A DNA stretch of 64,000 bases. Origin: Theristus sp. LFF4_11 (lineage: Eukaryota > Nematoda > Chromadorea > Monhysterida > Xyalidae). The notes under the pieces were generated by a model that saw nothing but the letters and a program-made list of their open reading frames with translations, searched no databases and was not told where the DNA came from. A program made the position numbers and the translations under genes. The DNA is taken from NCBI GenBank assembly GCA_030248135.1, contig JASANC010004838.1, positions 1 to 64,000 of the forward strand. The letters are read 5' to 3'. Shown one piece after another: positions 47,234 to 58,627 of the stretch (the stretch's first letter is position 1; each line of letters starts with the position of its first letter).

Positions 47234-48727
47234 TAGGGATGGATCCGGCAAATTTGCCGGAATCCGGGCCGGATCCGGCAAAAGCCCATTCCGGCCGGGC
47301 CGGATCCGGCAAAAATTGCCGGAATCCGGACCGGAATGGCCTTTTTATGTCTAAAAAACATATACGCACATTTCATCGCTTCTTCATCACATTTTTAGCA
47401 TAAAACAGCACTGACACAGAAACAAAGTCAGCAAGACACAGCACGTGAACCAACCAAAAATTACAACAACAACAATTGACAAAATTCACATCGCATAGGG
47501 ATAATCAAGTGCTGGCAACACTCCATTCAGAAACATGACCTTTTCGGCGTTCTCAGTTGACAGACGAGATCGGCTGTACACAAACACCTGCCTGGCTTCA
47601 GAGAACATTCGTTCGCTTGCCACGCTTGTTGGTAGCGGTGCCAGGTATCTGCGCGCGATTGTCGATAGTTTGGGGTATTTAGACGAGTTCAGCCGCCAAA
47701 AGTCTAGCATTAGATCACTTTTGTCCGGTTCGTCGATAAAAACATCCGACTCGTACATATTCATTTCGTCGCGCAGTTCGTCTTCGAGACTGGATTCGCC
47801 TGACGGGTTGCGCGGTCGCGCAGCGTGAAACTCGATGCCTCCGTAGAGGCCAGTCGATTTCTTTTTTGGTTCGGGCTCGCGTTCACTTTCGTTATCGTCG
47901 TTGTTCGCGATCTCGGATGTATCGTCGCAGTTTGTGGGCGTCTCCGGTCGTTTCAAGATTTTCTTTGCAATGTGAAGTAGTTCACAACGAATCGCGCCTT
48001 CATTTTCGAAGATGACTGCAGTATTCTTGAATCGCGGATCAACGTACGTGGCCATGATGTTGGATTCGTTGTGGAAACGCGCACGGAAGCGTGTGTCGAT
48101 GCTGGTCAGCAGCGTTTTTTTCGTCGTACCAATGCCACTCGCATCGACTTGTTCGATGCGCTGCTTCAGTGCGCAAACGGCGGGCAACACCATTGAAATG
48201 GATTCGTCGTCTCGTGGATTCGTCGTTGGGGTTGTTTATCGGGTTTTAGGGGATCACGGCACCCCCGCACACCCATGGTAACACACGTCGCTAAAATCGC
48301 TGATGTTCTGGGGCTCACAAAAAAATCAACTGTTTGACAGCTACTGACCAACGAAGATGGCTGATTTCAAAAAAACTGCTATTGTTCATCAACAACGTCG
48401 GCCAAAAGCTGACAGCCACGTTTTTTAAAATGGACGATGCTGCACACAAGTTTACCACTCTTTTACCATTTACCATTGAACGGAACACTAAACTAAAGAA
48501 ACGCTCACTGATCACGTGTCAAATGCACAACAACAAAACCAACAAAGCACCGAAACAAATTTGTCAAACCATTGAACAGCTCTGAAACGGAGGAATCAAC
48601 TGGTTAATTCGCGGGTCTCGGCCATTCCGGCCGGATCCGGCAAAATTGCGCCGGAATCCGGACCGGATCCGGATCCAATTTTAGGCGCCGGAATCCGGAA
48701 TCCGGACCGGAACCGGCTCCATCCCTA
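47234..48727 (-). mobile_element. hAT transposon, 1.5 kb, recently inserted
   Basis: Ends TAGGGATGGATCCGGC and CCGGCTCCATCCCTA; perfect 8-bp duplication TTCATGAG (47226-47233 and 48728-48735). The termini are built from many GGATCCGG/CCGGAATCCGG repeats. Inside is a minus-strand frame for the C-terminal part of a hAT transposase. A near-identical copy occupies 51378-52914. Confidence 0.95.
47486..48193 (-). CDS. hAT-family transposase, C-terminal part
   Basis: 235 codons. The end has the hAT dimerisation domain signature: [20 protein letters not shown], then [13 protein letters not shown] and [15 protein letters not shown]. The middle includes [10 protein letters not shown] and an acidic, Lys-rich linker. 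The N-terminal BED finger and the DDE core are missing, so it is probably an internally deleted element that depends on another copy for movement. It belongs to the transposon at 47234-48727. Confidence 0.85.
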   Translation of the reverse strand: MVLPAVCALKQRIEQVDASGIGTTKKTLLTSIDTRFRARFHNESNIMATYVDPRFKNTAVIFENEGAIRCELLHIAKKILKRPETPTNCDDTSEIANNDDNESEREPEPKKKSTGLYGGIEFHAARPRNPSGESSLEDELRDEMNMYESDVFIDEPDKSDLMLDFWRLNSSKYPKLSTIARRYLAPLPTSVASERMFSEARQVFVYSRSRLSTENAEKVMFLNGVLPALDYPYAM

Positions 48728-49560
48728 TTCATGAGAGAGAAAGCTTTTATAGTTTTTTTTTCACTAGTGGTCGGTTTCATTTTCGGTGACCTTGGTTGGA
48801 TATACCTCGTTTCGTAGTCAGTAGTTTTGCTTTTTCCTCGGTGTTCGGAGTTTTACTTGTAATCTCTTGTTGTTTCGTTATTTTATCGTGTTCTAGGATT
48901 TTCTTGTGTGGATTCTTGGTCTAAGTTTTTATAAATTGTTGTTTGATCAAACGTGATTGTCTCCTAGACTTTCTGGCTGTGCCGTGCCGTGTGACCTGTC
49001 TACCTTGTTCGTTTTTATGTTTGTTTCTTTTCCTTGATTGTGTATCTTGTTGTCCGTTAGATTTTGTGAAATTAGATTCTGTCTCTTGTTTCCCAAGCGA
49101 TGACGCTCAATCACTCGCATAATGCTCTTGTTTGTCTTTTGTCTTTTCTTAAAACAGATATTATTTTTCATGTGTGCATTTGCTTTTTTAACGAATCTTT
49201 TAGTGGCATGTGGCATAATAACTCGATTAACTTTAAAATATTCCAATCACTCTGGGAAGAATCGTTCAACGAGTACGCAAACCCAAACAGACGTTTGCTT
49301 TAAAATGCCATTTTCGATTTGTTGTTTCGCGTCTGTTTCTGTGTCGTTTTTAATCACGCAGCATCAATAAAACAAGTGAAGGGCTAAATCGGCTGGGTAT
49401 ACTGAACAAAAAAGTTCGATCACCGGTACAGAGCTTCCGGCAGCGCGTTGTGGAATTATCTGAAGAAGTGTTTTCAGCCAGCTCGTCGAAAATGTTCTTC
49501 TCCAACTGTTTTTCAATTCATCAAAAAATCCAACGGTAAATCTCGAACAGAGAACCAACG
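48728..49560. other. Spacer before RECQL
   Basis: AT-rich. It holds the right target duplication of the hAT element (48728-48735) and presumably the RECQL promoter. Nothing else recognised. Confidence 0.4.
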
Positions 49561-52500
49561 ATGGAAAACGGCGTTGCCCGCAGCAGCACCGACGTTCAGT
49601 CCGAGTTGACAGCGATCGAGATGCAGGTGCACGAGTTGGATGGTGAAATCGGCCGACTGAAGGAGCGGCGACGGCGACTGCTGGAACGCAAAACGCAGGT
49701 GCGATTGTTGAGGCCCGTTTTTACCGGACGTATGCGCACACGGCACGTCATGTCACGTCACGTTAGGTCAAATGTTATTACATACTACCGTTCGTACAAA
49801 CGTATGCATTCAATTCAATTTTTTTTCAATTCAATGCATGTACGTCACGTCACTTTAGGTCTCGTGTTATTGCATGTCTCGACGTACGTCAGGTATAAAC
49901 GGGCCTTTAGACAGTCCATCTGTGTATTATGTACAACTAGCTGGTTGGTTGGTTGCACGCACGTGTGGTGTGCTGCATGCATTCGGTGCAGGCAAACTCC
50001 GCCCGCACAGAATGCAAGCATCATCACACTGCTGCTGTGTGAAACCAACCAATCAGCTAGTGGTATATCCTGCACTGCACTCTTCTATCTGATTCGGACA
50101 GTGTCAAAAATGTTCACAATCTCCGCCCAGATGGAGCGTCTACTGTCGCAACGCGCGACCGAGAACACGAACCAGCGGAAATGGGAGCAATCGTCCGGAT
50201 TCCAGTGGTCCACTAAAATCAGCGAGATTTTATCGCAAACATTCAAACTCGACGAATTCCGCCCGATGCAATTGTCGGCCATAAATGCGACCATGTCAAA
50301 CGAGGACGTGCTGTTGATAATGTCGACCGGTTTGCATGGGAAAATGGGCGCTTGTTTTTAGTATACTCCTAGCGGTAAACGGACATTTCGCACAAGGACA
50401 TTTGGCACACGGACTTCTCGCACACGGACATTTCGCACAACGGACATTTCGCACACGGACGTTTCGCACACGGACATTTCGCACACGGACATTTCGCACA
50501 ACGGTCATTTCGCACACGGACATTTTGCACACGGACGTTTCGCACAAAGGGCATTTCGCACACGGACATTTCGCACACGGACATTTCGCACAACGGACAT
50601 TTCGCACACGGACATTTCGCACAACGGACATTTCGCACACGGACATTTCGCACAGAGGACATTTCGCACAAAGGACATTTGGCACAGGGACATCTCGCAC
50701 AACGGACTTTTCGCTTACGGACTTTTCGCACACGGACACTTCGCACAAAGGACATTTCGCACAACGGACATTTCGCACACGGACATTTCGCACACGGACA
50801 TTTCGCACAAAGGACATTTCGCACAAAGGACATTTCGCACACGGACTTTTCGCATACGGACTTTTTGCACAAAGGACATTTCGGACAACGGACATTTCGC
50901 ACACAGACATTTCGCACTAAGGACTTTTCGCACACGGACTGTTCGCACAAACTTTCAAAACGTTTACATTCTAACAAGCTTTCGAACACGTTGTTGAACA
51001 ATTATTTGCAGAATTCATCAATAGTCACTGGCTATCTATGGGTTTTAAAACAGAGACAATACTTAGAAGAAATAGCCGAGGCCCAAATAAATGAAATGTC
51101 GTAGTTGTTTTTTATTAACTGGTTTGTTCTTGTGTTACCTTTGTTTTATTTTTGTCGTTGTTACCGTTTGTTGCATTTATTGTTTTTTTCACGCATGACG
51201 CAATTGACGCAACACACTTCATTTTATTCCACACAAATTCGACAAGCGTACACAGAGTGTAACGAGACGAGACGAGACACGAGACAGGGGGTCGCGAGAC
51301 GAGACACGAGACAGAGGGTCGCGAGACGAGACGAGACACGAGACAGCTGTTTCAAAAACCGCGAGACGAGACGAGACTAGGGATGGATCCGGCAAATTTG
51401 CCGGAATCCGGGCCGGATCCGGCAAAAGCCCATTCCGGCCGGGCCGGATCCGGCAAAAATTGCCGGAATCCGGACCGGAATGGCCTTTTTATGTCTAAAA
51501 AACATCTACGCACATTTCATCGCTTCTTCATCACATTTTCAGCATAAAACAGCACTGACACAGAAACAAAGTCAGCAAGACACAGCACGTGAACCAACCA
51601 AAAATTACAACAACAACAACAATTGACAAAATTCACATCGCATGGGGATAATCAAGTGCTGGCAACACTCCATTCAGAAACATGACCTTTTCGGCGTTCT
51701 GAGTTGACAGACAAGATCGGCTGTACACAAACACCTGCCTGGCTTCAGAGAACATTCGTTCGCTTGCCACGCTTGTTGGTAGCGGTGCCAGGTATCTGCG
51801 CGCGATTGTCGATAGTTTGGGGTATTTAGACGAGTTCAGCCCGCCAAAAGTCTAGCATTAGATTGCTTTTGTCCGGTTCGTCGATAAAATCATCCGACTC
51901 GTACATATTCATTTCGCCGCGTAGTTCGTCTTCGAGACTGGATTCGCCTGACGGGTTGCGCGGTCGCGCAGCGTGAAACTCGATGCCTCCGTAGAGGCCA
52001 GTCGATTTCTTTTTTGGTTCGGGCTCGCGTTCACTTTCGTCATCGTCGTTGTTCGCGATCTCGGATGTATCGTCGCAGTTTGTGGGCGTCTCCGGTCGTT
52101 TCAAGATTTTCTTTGCAATGTGAAGTAGTTCACAACGAATCGCGCCTTCATTTTCGAAGACGACTGCAGTATTCTTGAATCGCGGATCAACGTACGTGGC
52201 CATGATGTTGGATTCGTCGTGGAAACGCGCACGGAAGCGTGTGTCGATGCTGGTCAGCAGCGTTTTTTTCGTCGTACCAATGCCACTCGCATCGACTTGT
52301 TCGATACGCTGCTTCAGTGCGTAAACGGCGGGCAACACCATTGAAATGGATTCGTCGTCTCGTGGATTGGTCGTTGGGAGGGTTTATCGGGTTTTAGGGA
52401 ATCACGGCACCCCCGCACACCCACGGTAACACACGTCGCTAAAATCGCTGGTGTTCTGGGGCTCACAAAAAAGCAACTGTTTGACAGCTAACTGAATATG

Positions 52501-55500
52501 ACCAACGAAGTTGGCTGATTTCAAAAAAAAACCTGCTATTGTTCATCAACAACGTCGGCCAAAAGCTGGCAGCCACGTTTTTTAAAGTGGACGATGCTGC
52601 ACATAAGTTTACCACTCAAGACAAAAGCAGTGAACCATTTACCATTGAACTGAATACTAAACTAAAGAAACGCTCACTGATCACATGTCAAATGCACAAC
52701 AACAAAAACCAACAAAGCACGGAAACAAATTTGTCAAACCATTGAACAGCTCTGAAACGGAGGAATCAACTGGTTAATTCGCGGGTCTCGGCCATTCCGG
52801 CCGGATCCGGCCGGATCCGGCAAAATTGCGCCGGAATCCGGACCGGATCCGGATCCAATTTTAGGCGCCGGAATCCGGAATCCGGAATCCGGACCGGAAC
52901 CGGCTCCATCCCTAGACGAGACAGCCAAAAATCGCGCGAGACGAGACAAATGACGAGACAAGACACGTCTCGCGGCAACCCTAGTAACAACGACATAAAT
53001 AAAACAAAGGTAACACAAGAGCAACATCAATTAATAAAAAAACAACTACCGTATTACCTCTAATAAACCCCCATGGGGGTTTTTTTTTTGAGCGTCGGGG
53101 GGGGGTGGGGTATTTTTTGGGGTTGGGGGGGGGGGGGTTTATTTTGAAACCATTTTAGGAGTGGGCAAAATGGCAAAAATACCTTCCATGGCAGGAAGGA
53201 AGTCGCAGAAACTTCTACTCTACATAGAAATTTCCTTTTACAACAGCCTTTTGTGATGAAATTACCATTAACTCATCCATTTGGGGCCTTTGGTAGCACA
53301 ATTTCATCATTTTCACTGCAACCAGCACTGAATTCGCTGGGTATGTGTTTCAAACAGGTTTCAATAATCCCCCATGGGGATTATTTTTGGGGGGGGATTA
53401 TTTGGAAACTTGTCGAGGGGGTGGGGGTTTATTTTTTGGGGGGGGGGGGTTTAATTTGGGGGGGGGGGTTTAATAGAGGTAATACGGTATGCCATTTCAT
53501 TTATTTGGGCCGTCTGCGAAATTCTATTTATTCTGCGTCATGTCTGCTTTTTAAAACCAGCAGATAGTCAGTGAGTATTGAAGAATTCTGTAAATAATTG
53601 TTCAACAACGTGCCCGAAAGCACCTTGTTAGAATGTACGTTTTGAGAGTTTGTGCGAAAAGTCCGTGTGCGAAATGTCCGTTGTGCGAAATGTCCTTTGT
53701 GCGAAATGTCCGTGTGCGAAATGTCCGTTGTGCGAAATGTCCTTTGTGCAAAATGTCCATGTGCGAAAAGTCCGTGTGCGAAATGTCCGTTGTGCGAAAT
53801 GTCCTTTGAGCGAAATGTCCGTGTGCGAAATGTCCGTTTGCGAAATGTCCGTGTGCAAAAAGTCCTTGTGTGAAACGTCCGTGTGCGAAAAGTCCTTTGT
53901 GCGAAATGTCCTTTGTCCGAAATGCCCGTGTGCGAAATATCCGTTGTGCGAAATGTCCGTTGTACGAAATGTCCGTGTGCGAAATGTCCGTGTGCGAAAA
54001 GTCTGTGTGCGAAATGTCCGTGTGCGAAATGTCCGTTGTGCGAAATGTCCTTGTGCGAAATGTCCGTGTGCGAAATGTCCGTTGTGCGAAATGTCCGTGT
54101 GCGAGAAGTCCGTGTGCCAAATGTCCGTGTGCGAAATGTCCTTTGTGCGAAACGTCCGTGTGCAAAATGTCCGTGTGCGAAATGTCCGTGTGCGAAAAGT
54201 CTGTGTGCGAAATGTCCGTGTGCGAAATGTCCGTTGTGCGAAATGTCCTTGTGCGAAATGTCCGTGTGCGAAATGTCCGTTGTGCGAAATGTCCGTGTGC
54301 GAGAAGTCCGTGTGCCAAATGTCCTTGTGCGAAATGTCCTCGAATCCTACTAGCTATCTTAGTTGGCTGCTTGATGCTTTCCAATAGTACTCGCTGATAG
54401 GTGTATGCTAGGAATATCCGTGCAGCAGGTACATGCATCGTGGTGGTGAGAATGACTCCGCCCCCACAGCAATGCCTGCACAAAAAGCATCCATCATCTG
54501 ATCACCAACCAACCAATCAGCTGTTTGCCTATAATTTAGAGTTCGACTGTAGGTTGATGTTATTTTGATAAAAGTCGATCGACCAATCCAAACCAGCTAG
54601 CCAGCGTTCTGGATTTCTACGTATCTTGCCAGGTGGCGGCAAAAGCCTGACGTACCAACTGCCAGCAGTGGCACAGCGTGGCGTCACTTTGGTCATCAGT
54701 CCATTGTTGTCACTGATGGAAGATCAGGTGTACCAGTTGAAGAAACTTGGCGTCGAGGCAGCCATGTTGTCGCAGGCGACCGACAAAAATGCGGTTGGTG
54801 TAATTTGTGTTGGTTTGTTCATATTGAACGTTTGGGAGCGCATTTCACGATGCAGTCAATCAGTGCGGCGTATAGGCTTATTAGTGAAAGAGGGCTTTTT
54901 TGTGGATTTTATTCATGTTGAAGCTTACTGAAGGACTTGTGTTGTTGGAGCTTGCTCCAACATTTGAAATGAGGTAAATTATTGCAGTTTTTGGCGTCAT
55001 GAGTGTGCGGTGAATTGTCGTGAAGTGACTTGGATGACAATAAGTACACGCGCTTCAACATGAGCACAAAAACAAAAGTGTAGATTTCAACTTAACAACA
55101 ACAACTTTCAGCTGTCCCGTATCAATCAACTACTCGTTGACCGCAACAGCGCCTTGCGTCTGTTGTACGTGACACCCGAACGACTGGCACGAAGCAAACG
55201 GCTGATGGCGAAACTCGAAAAGTGCAACTCGATCGGCCTTCTGCGGCGCATTGCAATTGACGAAGTTGGTCGTGCCACCGGTTGTCATGAAAGAAAAAAA
55301 GGCGAAAAGCAAACGTTTTTCCTGTGACACATTTGTGGTGCAGCACCAGCATGCTGATTGGCTGCATCTAGTTTTTGTGAAATGTGAAATGCAACAAATT
55401 CAGAGCGCCGATTCAATTCGCATTAAAATTATCGAACTCGAATGCGAGTTATAAATGTTGCGTCATTTTGTTTCAAAATCCAATCCAAGAACGCGACACA

Positions 55501-58286
55501 CATGCGCAGGTGCACTGCATCTCGCAGTGGGGTCACGATTTCCGGCCGGACTACAAATTCTTGAACGTGCTGAAACGCCAATTCGCCGGCGTGCCGTTGC
55601 TCGGGCTGACGGCGACGGCGACCGCTGACGTCATCGATGACGTCATGCAGACGCTCGGCGTGCCCGGCGCGCTCGTCTTTCGGGCGCCGTTCAATCGGCC
55701 GAATCTGTTTTATTCGGTTCGCGATATCGGAGTTTTGATGTTTTTTTCGAGTTTGGACGGTGTTGTGTGACGTGTGTTTTGCTCTTGACACGCAAAGCGA
55801 ATTCACATTTGCGCGCTAACACGCACGGGAGCACGAGCACTGGACAAGCACTCTTGGGCATGACGAAAAGCGGTTATCCAGATTGCAAACGTAGCAGTGT
55901 TGTGCGCTGGACTTGGTTTCGTCGAATTCCACTGACTGACCTGCGCTGATGCGTCGAACGACCCGTTGTACAGTCAGCTGCAGTTTGCTGCACTTGAATT
56001 CGACCCGCTGATTGGTTGCATCAGCGTGCTTTTCCGCCAATCAGCGTGCTGTGTTCGAAACGAAGCATGGATTGCTCTGTTTATTGTACTTGTTGTGGTC
56101 CAACACCGCCGTGCTGTTTCGGTTCAACAGATCAGTTCCAATATCATTTCGGTTTCAGGTTCGCGAAAAGCCACCGAAACAAGCGGATATGGTCGCCGAG
56201 TTGGTGAGCTTGATCAACAGCCGTTACAATCGACAGTCCGGCATCGTGTACGTGTTCTCGCGGAAAGAGGCTGAGGAGCTCGCTGCTGCGCTGCGGTGAG
56301 AAGCAAAATTCAGTGTCAACCTCACGTTTCGTTACCGAAATTCAGCTGATTGGAGGCGCTTGAACGCTGCGAATACTGGAATTGGTGATGATGCAACAAT
56401 GCACCCAATACAGTCTGCGGGTTTTGAATTCAAAATCTATTTTTGGTGATTCACCCAGTGAGCTTGGTGGTTTGCCCTTTCTTTAAAGATTCTCCTCACC
56501 CTCGTGGCCTGGTGGCAGCGCGTTAGACTCGTTGCGTTCGGGGGATCAAGCCCCGCCGAGGGGTAGGTATAGGCACTTAATGACAGGGAAAACTCGCTGG
56601 GCGCCCCACTCGACGGCGTTCTGTACGCTTCTCTGTGTTAGCCCTGGCTAAAATTCAAACAAAACAAATCAAAGCAAAACAACCAATGGCTGCATCTTCA
56701 GCGACAACGCAATCAAAGCGCGCCACTATCACGCCGACATGGAAGCAGCCGAGCGCACCGCGGTGCACGAACGTTGGATCGACGATCGATGCCATGTCAT
56801 TGTGGCGACGGTCGCCTTTGGTTGGCGAGTTTGTTTTTCTTGTTGTTTCATCGGAAAGATTCGAATCAATAAAACTGCCCTCGGCCAATACCGTTCGCGA
56901 GTGTGCATAATTCGGAGCGGTTTGTGGTTCATCAGTAATAGAAGCATACCCATCCCGCGGGCATCGCGTTTTGCGAACTCTACTCATGGTGTCTTACACT
57001 TCTCTGGTATTATGCCGTGCACTGCAGAATAAAACTGAACTGAACTGAACTGCGATGGGCACAACGCAAACTCACACCCAACGTTTTGTTACTCAGAACG
57101 GATCTCACTGCTACACATCGTACGCAGTACTTTTCAGTTGGTCATTTCGCGGAAACGCACGATACTCCGACTGGACTTCTCTATGAGTCTAACGTGACTG
57201 TAACCATAAGATCCGTGTAATTCAATAAAACCATCCCGAAACGGCAGGCATGGGCATCGACAAGCGCGACGTTCGCTTCGTGGTGCATCACTCGATTGCG
57301 AAATCCGTCGAAACGTACTACCAGGAGAGTGGGCGGGCCGGTCGCGACGGCCTCTCGGCAGACTGTATCGTGTATTATCGATTCGCGGATTTATTTCGCC
57401 AGAGCACGATGGTGTGCACGGAAACCACTGGACTGCCGAAGTTGTATGCGATGCTGACGGTGCGCTGTTGTTCTTTTGTTGTTTTGGAATGAATGGAGCT
57501 GATTTTAGCGATTCAATTTCTTTGACACCTTTTGGTCAGTTGGTAACAATTGCATAAAGTCCATCATGCAGAAGAAACAAACAATGTGCACGAAATTTAA
57601 GAAACACACAATTGATAAAATTTGGGAACGCATCAATGAAAGCAAATGTACGAACGATCAAGTGGTAGATGACCACCCAAGTTTTTTGTATTACTAAAAT
57701 CAAAACTCCGCTAGTGGCACAGGAAGTTGCATGTATTTCACCATCGTTTGCACCTGTCACTTCTATTTTTTCCCAGTACTGCCTGTCGAGATCGCAATGC
57801 CGGCGTCGTCTGCTCGCCGAGCATTTCGCCGAAACTTGGCAGCCGGGCTGGTGCGATCGCAAATGCGATTTCTGTTTCAATCGGCAAACTGAGAGCGACC
57901 GTGAAACCTCAGACACACCATACACCGCCGCGCAAGTGACCAGCATTGTCGACTTGGTCACCGCCCAGAAACAGAAAGTCACCGGACCGAAACTGGTGGA
58001 TCTCTGGCTGAAGACGGCACGACCGAAGGAGCGAATGCCGCCGGTGGAGGCGGAACGGATTCTGGCGCAACTCTTGCTGGATTGCTATTTGCGCGAGGAC
58101 TTCCACTTCACGCCGTATAGCATCATCAGCTACGTGGTCGCCAGTGGCAAGCAGCCGCCGCTGGACGGTGCGGAGTTGAGGGTGGGATCGGGTGAATCGT
58201 CGAGAAAGCGCGCTAGGATGGAGACGGGTCGGCAGAAAAGTGATACGAAAGTGTCAACGGCTGCTGAGGAGATTTTGTTGGAGTGA
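49561..58286 (+). CDS. RECQL: ATP-dependent RecQ helicase, RECQL/RECQ1 type
   Basis: Nine exons: 49561-49698, 50131-50329, 54633-54793, 55112-55264, 55510-55716, 56159-56295, 56702-56820, 57248-57459, 57777-58286 (611 aa; human 649). 3'-5' DNA helicase of genome maintenance, nuclear. N-terminal coiled coil ([20 protein letters not shown]), then [15 protein letters not shown], Walker [16 protein letters not shown] (about residues 110-124), [11 protein letters not shown], the DEVH box (216-219), [48 protein letters not shown] and [10 protein letters not shown]. The zinc-binding region follows ([10 protein letters not shown], then CDRKCDFCF) with a winged-helix end. Walker A is interrupted by a 4.3 kb intron filled by a foldback element, and DE|VH is also split by an intron. 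No catalytic residue appears lost. Confidence 0.95.
49911..50080. mobile_element. TGATTGG-type MITE in RECQL intron 1
   Basis: Inverted halves ACAACTAGCTGGTTGGTTGG and CCAACCAATCAGCTAGTGGT with a GCACGCACGTGTGGTGTGC core. Boundaries approximate. Confidence 0.6.
50381..50950 (+). repeat. Left tandem array of a 15-16 bp unit
   Basis: About 35-37 units of GGACATTTCGCACAC, GGACATTTCGCACAAC or GGACATTTCGCACAAA with point variants (TTGGCAC, TTCTCGC, TTTTGCAC). It is open in several frames on both strands because of the periodic sequence, not because it codes for protein. Confidence 0.9.
51378..52914 (-). mobile_element. hAT transposon, second copy, nested in the foldback element
   Basis: Same TAGGGATGG / CCATCCCTA ends as 47234-48727 and near-identical interior. 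It has a perfect 8-bp duplication GACGAGAC (51370-51377 and 52915-52922) made in the CGAGAC-repeat loop of the foldback element. Confidence 0.95.
51633..52341 (-). pseudogene. Frameshifted hAT transposase C-terminal part
   Basis: Near-identical to the frame at 47486-48193, but one extra C near 51841 (TTCAGCCCGCC against TTCAGCCGCC) shifts the frame just before the dimerisation domain, so the long frame ends about 10 bases later. An inactive copy. Confidence 0.85.
53049..53487. mobile_element. CCGTATTACC palindromic MITE nested in the foldback arm
   Basis: TA-flanked. The uninterrupted left foldback arm (GTCGTAGTTGTTTT, about 51097) shows the empty site, and the right arm reads GGCATA...TAGTTGTTTT around it, proving insertion with TA duplication. 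Long G runs (up to about 10) and the CCCCCATGGGGG palindrome. Same family as 46063-46511, in reverse orientation. Confidence 0.9.
53649..54339 (-). repeat. Right tandem array of the 15-16 bp unit, inverted
   Basis: About 43-45 units of GTGTGCGAAATGTCC and GTTGTGCGAAATGTCC, the reverse complement of the left array. A segment is duplicated inside it: the run from about 53960 to 54130 recurs at about 54170-54325. Confidence 0.9.
54346..54552. mobile_element. TGATTGG-type MITE, left end eroded
   Basis: The right end CCAATCAGCTGTTTGCCTAT AATTTAGAGTTCGACTG matches the MITE at 14118-14285; the left end is diverged. It abuts the foldback element and lies in RECQL intron 2. Confidence 0.55.
56503..56675 (+). 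mobile_element. tRNA-derived SINE in RECQL intron 6
   Basis: A box TGGCCTGGTGGCAGCGCG, B box GGGATCAAGCCCCGCC, shared GGGCGCCCCACTCGACGGCG body; the tail is AAC/AAAC-rich. It ends about 27 bp before exon 7. Confidence 0.8.
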
Positions 58287-58627
58287 ATTTCGTTTTGTTT
58301 TTGGTGTCATGGACTTGTGATCTCGGTGTCTTTCATTGAAGTTTACTTGTTGTTGTTCCTTTGTTCTCTGTTGTTACTTGTTATTTGCTTTTGTGCGACT
58401 TCAAACGGGTCTGAAATAAAGGTGCACTTCCATTTTTTTGTCATTGTTCAAATGAAGTGGTGTTTTTTCGGTTTATCAGCCGATAGCGCAGAAGCTTTGT
58501 CACTATCTGATGTTACATGCAATATCGTGTTGGTAATTTGCATCACATCAAAACTGGTGTGGGTCCAAGATTCTTATTCCTTTTCTACACAAACGTCCTA
58601 GCGTCTTCAATCTCGATTTTCAGACAA
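58287..58627. other. RECQL 3' end and INTS2 upstream region
   Basis: Only 341 bp separate the RECQL stop codon from the INTS2 start on the same strand. AATAAA lies at 58415-58420, followed by T-rich sequence. A TTTTCAG six bases before the INTS2 ATG looks like an acceptor, so INTS2 may have a 5' UTR exon or receive a spliced leader. Confidence 0.5.
58415..58420 (+). promoter_or_regulatory. Polyadenylation signal of RECQL
   Basis: AATAAA 129 bp after the RECQL stop codon. Confidence 0.55.

Larger units (their letters stand above)
50381..54339. mobile_element. ~4 kb foldback transposon in RECQL intron 2
   Basis: A giant inverted repeat. The outer parts are tandem arrays of a 15-16 bp unit (GGACATTTCGCACAC and variants) in opposite orientations at 50381-50950 and 53649-54339. 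Both start from the same terminal order (GGACATTTCGCACAAGGACA, then TTTGGCACACGGACTTCTCG). Inside these, unique arm segments also match in reverse (50951-51161 against 52985-53648, for example GTGTTACCTTTGTTTTATTT). The loop (51162-52984) holds CGAGAC-rich DNA and a hAT insertion; the right arm holds a MITE insertion. The layout resembles Drosophila FB and sea urchin TU elements. No target duplication found. Confidence 0.85.

Noticed and set aside
50381..50950. CRISPR-like array
   Set aside because: Units are contiguous with no unique spacers of constant length, and the context is an animal intron; this is a tandem repeat of a foldback transposon.
50296..51104. Long overlapping ORFs on both strands with Cys/Arg/Val-rich repeats
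   Set aside because: They come from the 15-16 bp tandem unit, which is free of stops in several frames. The same patterns appear antisense and in the inverted array, so there is no sign of selection for a protein.
53253..53567. ORF with Gly-rich stretches
   Set aside because: It lies in the G-run MITE; the Gly-rich stretches come from homopolymer G.
53602..54483. 293-codon ORF and its antisense partners over the right array
   Set aside because: Same explanation: periodic repeat of the foldback element, not a gene.
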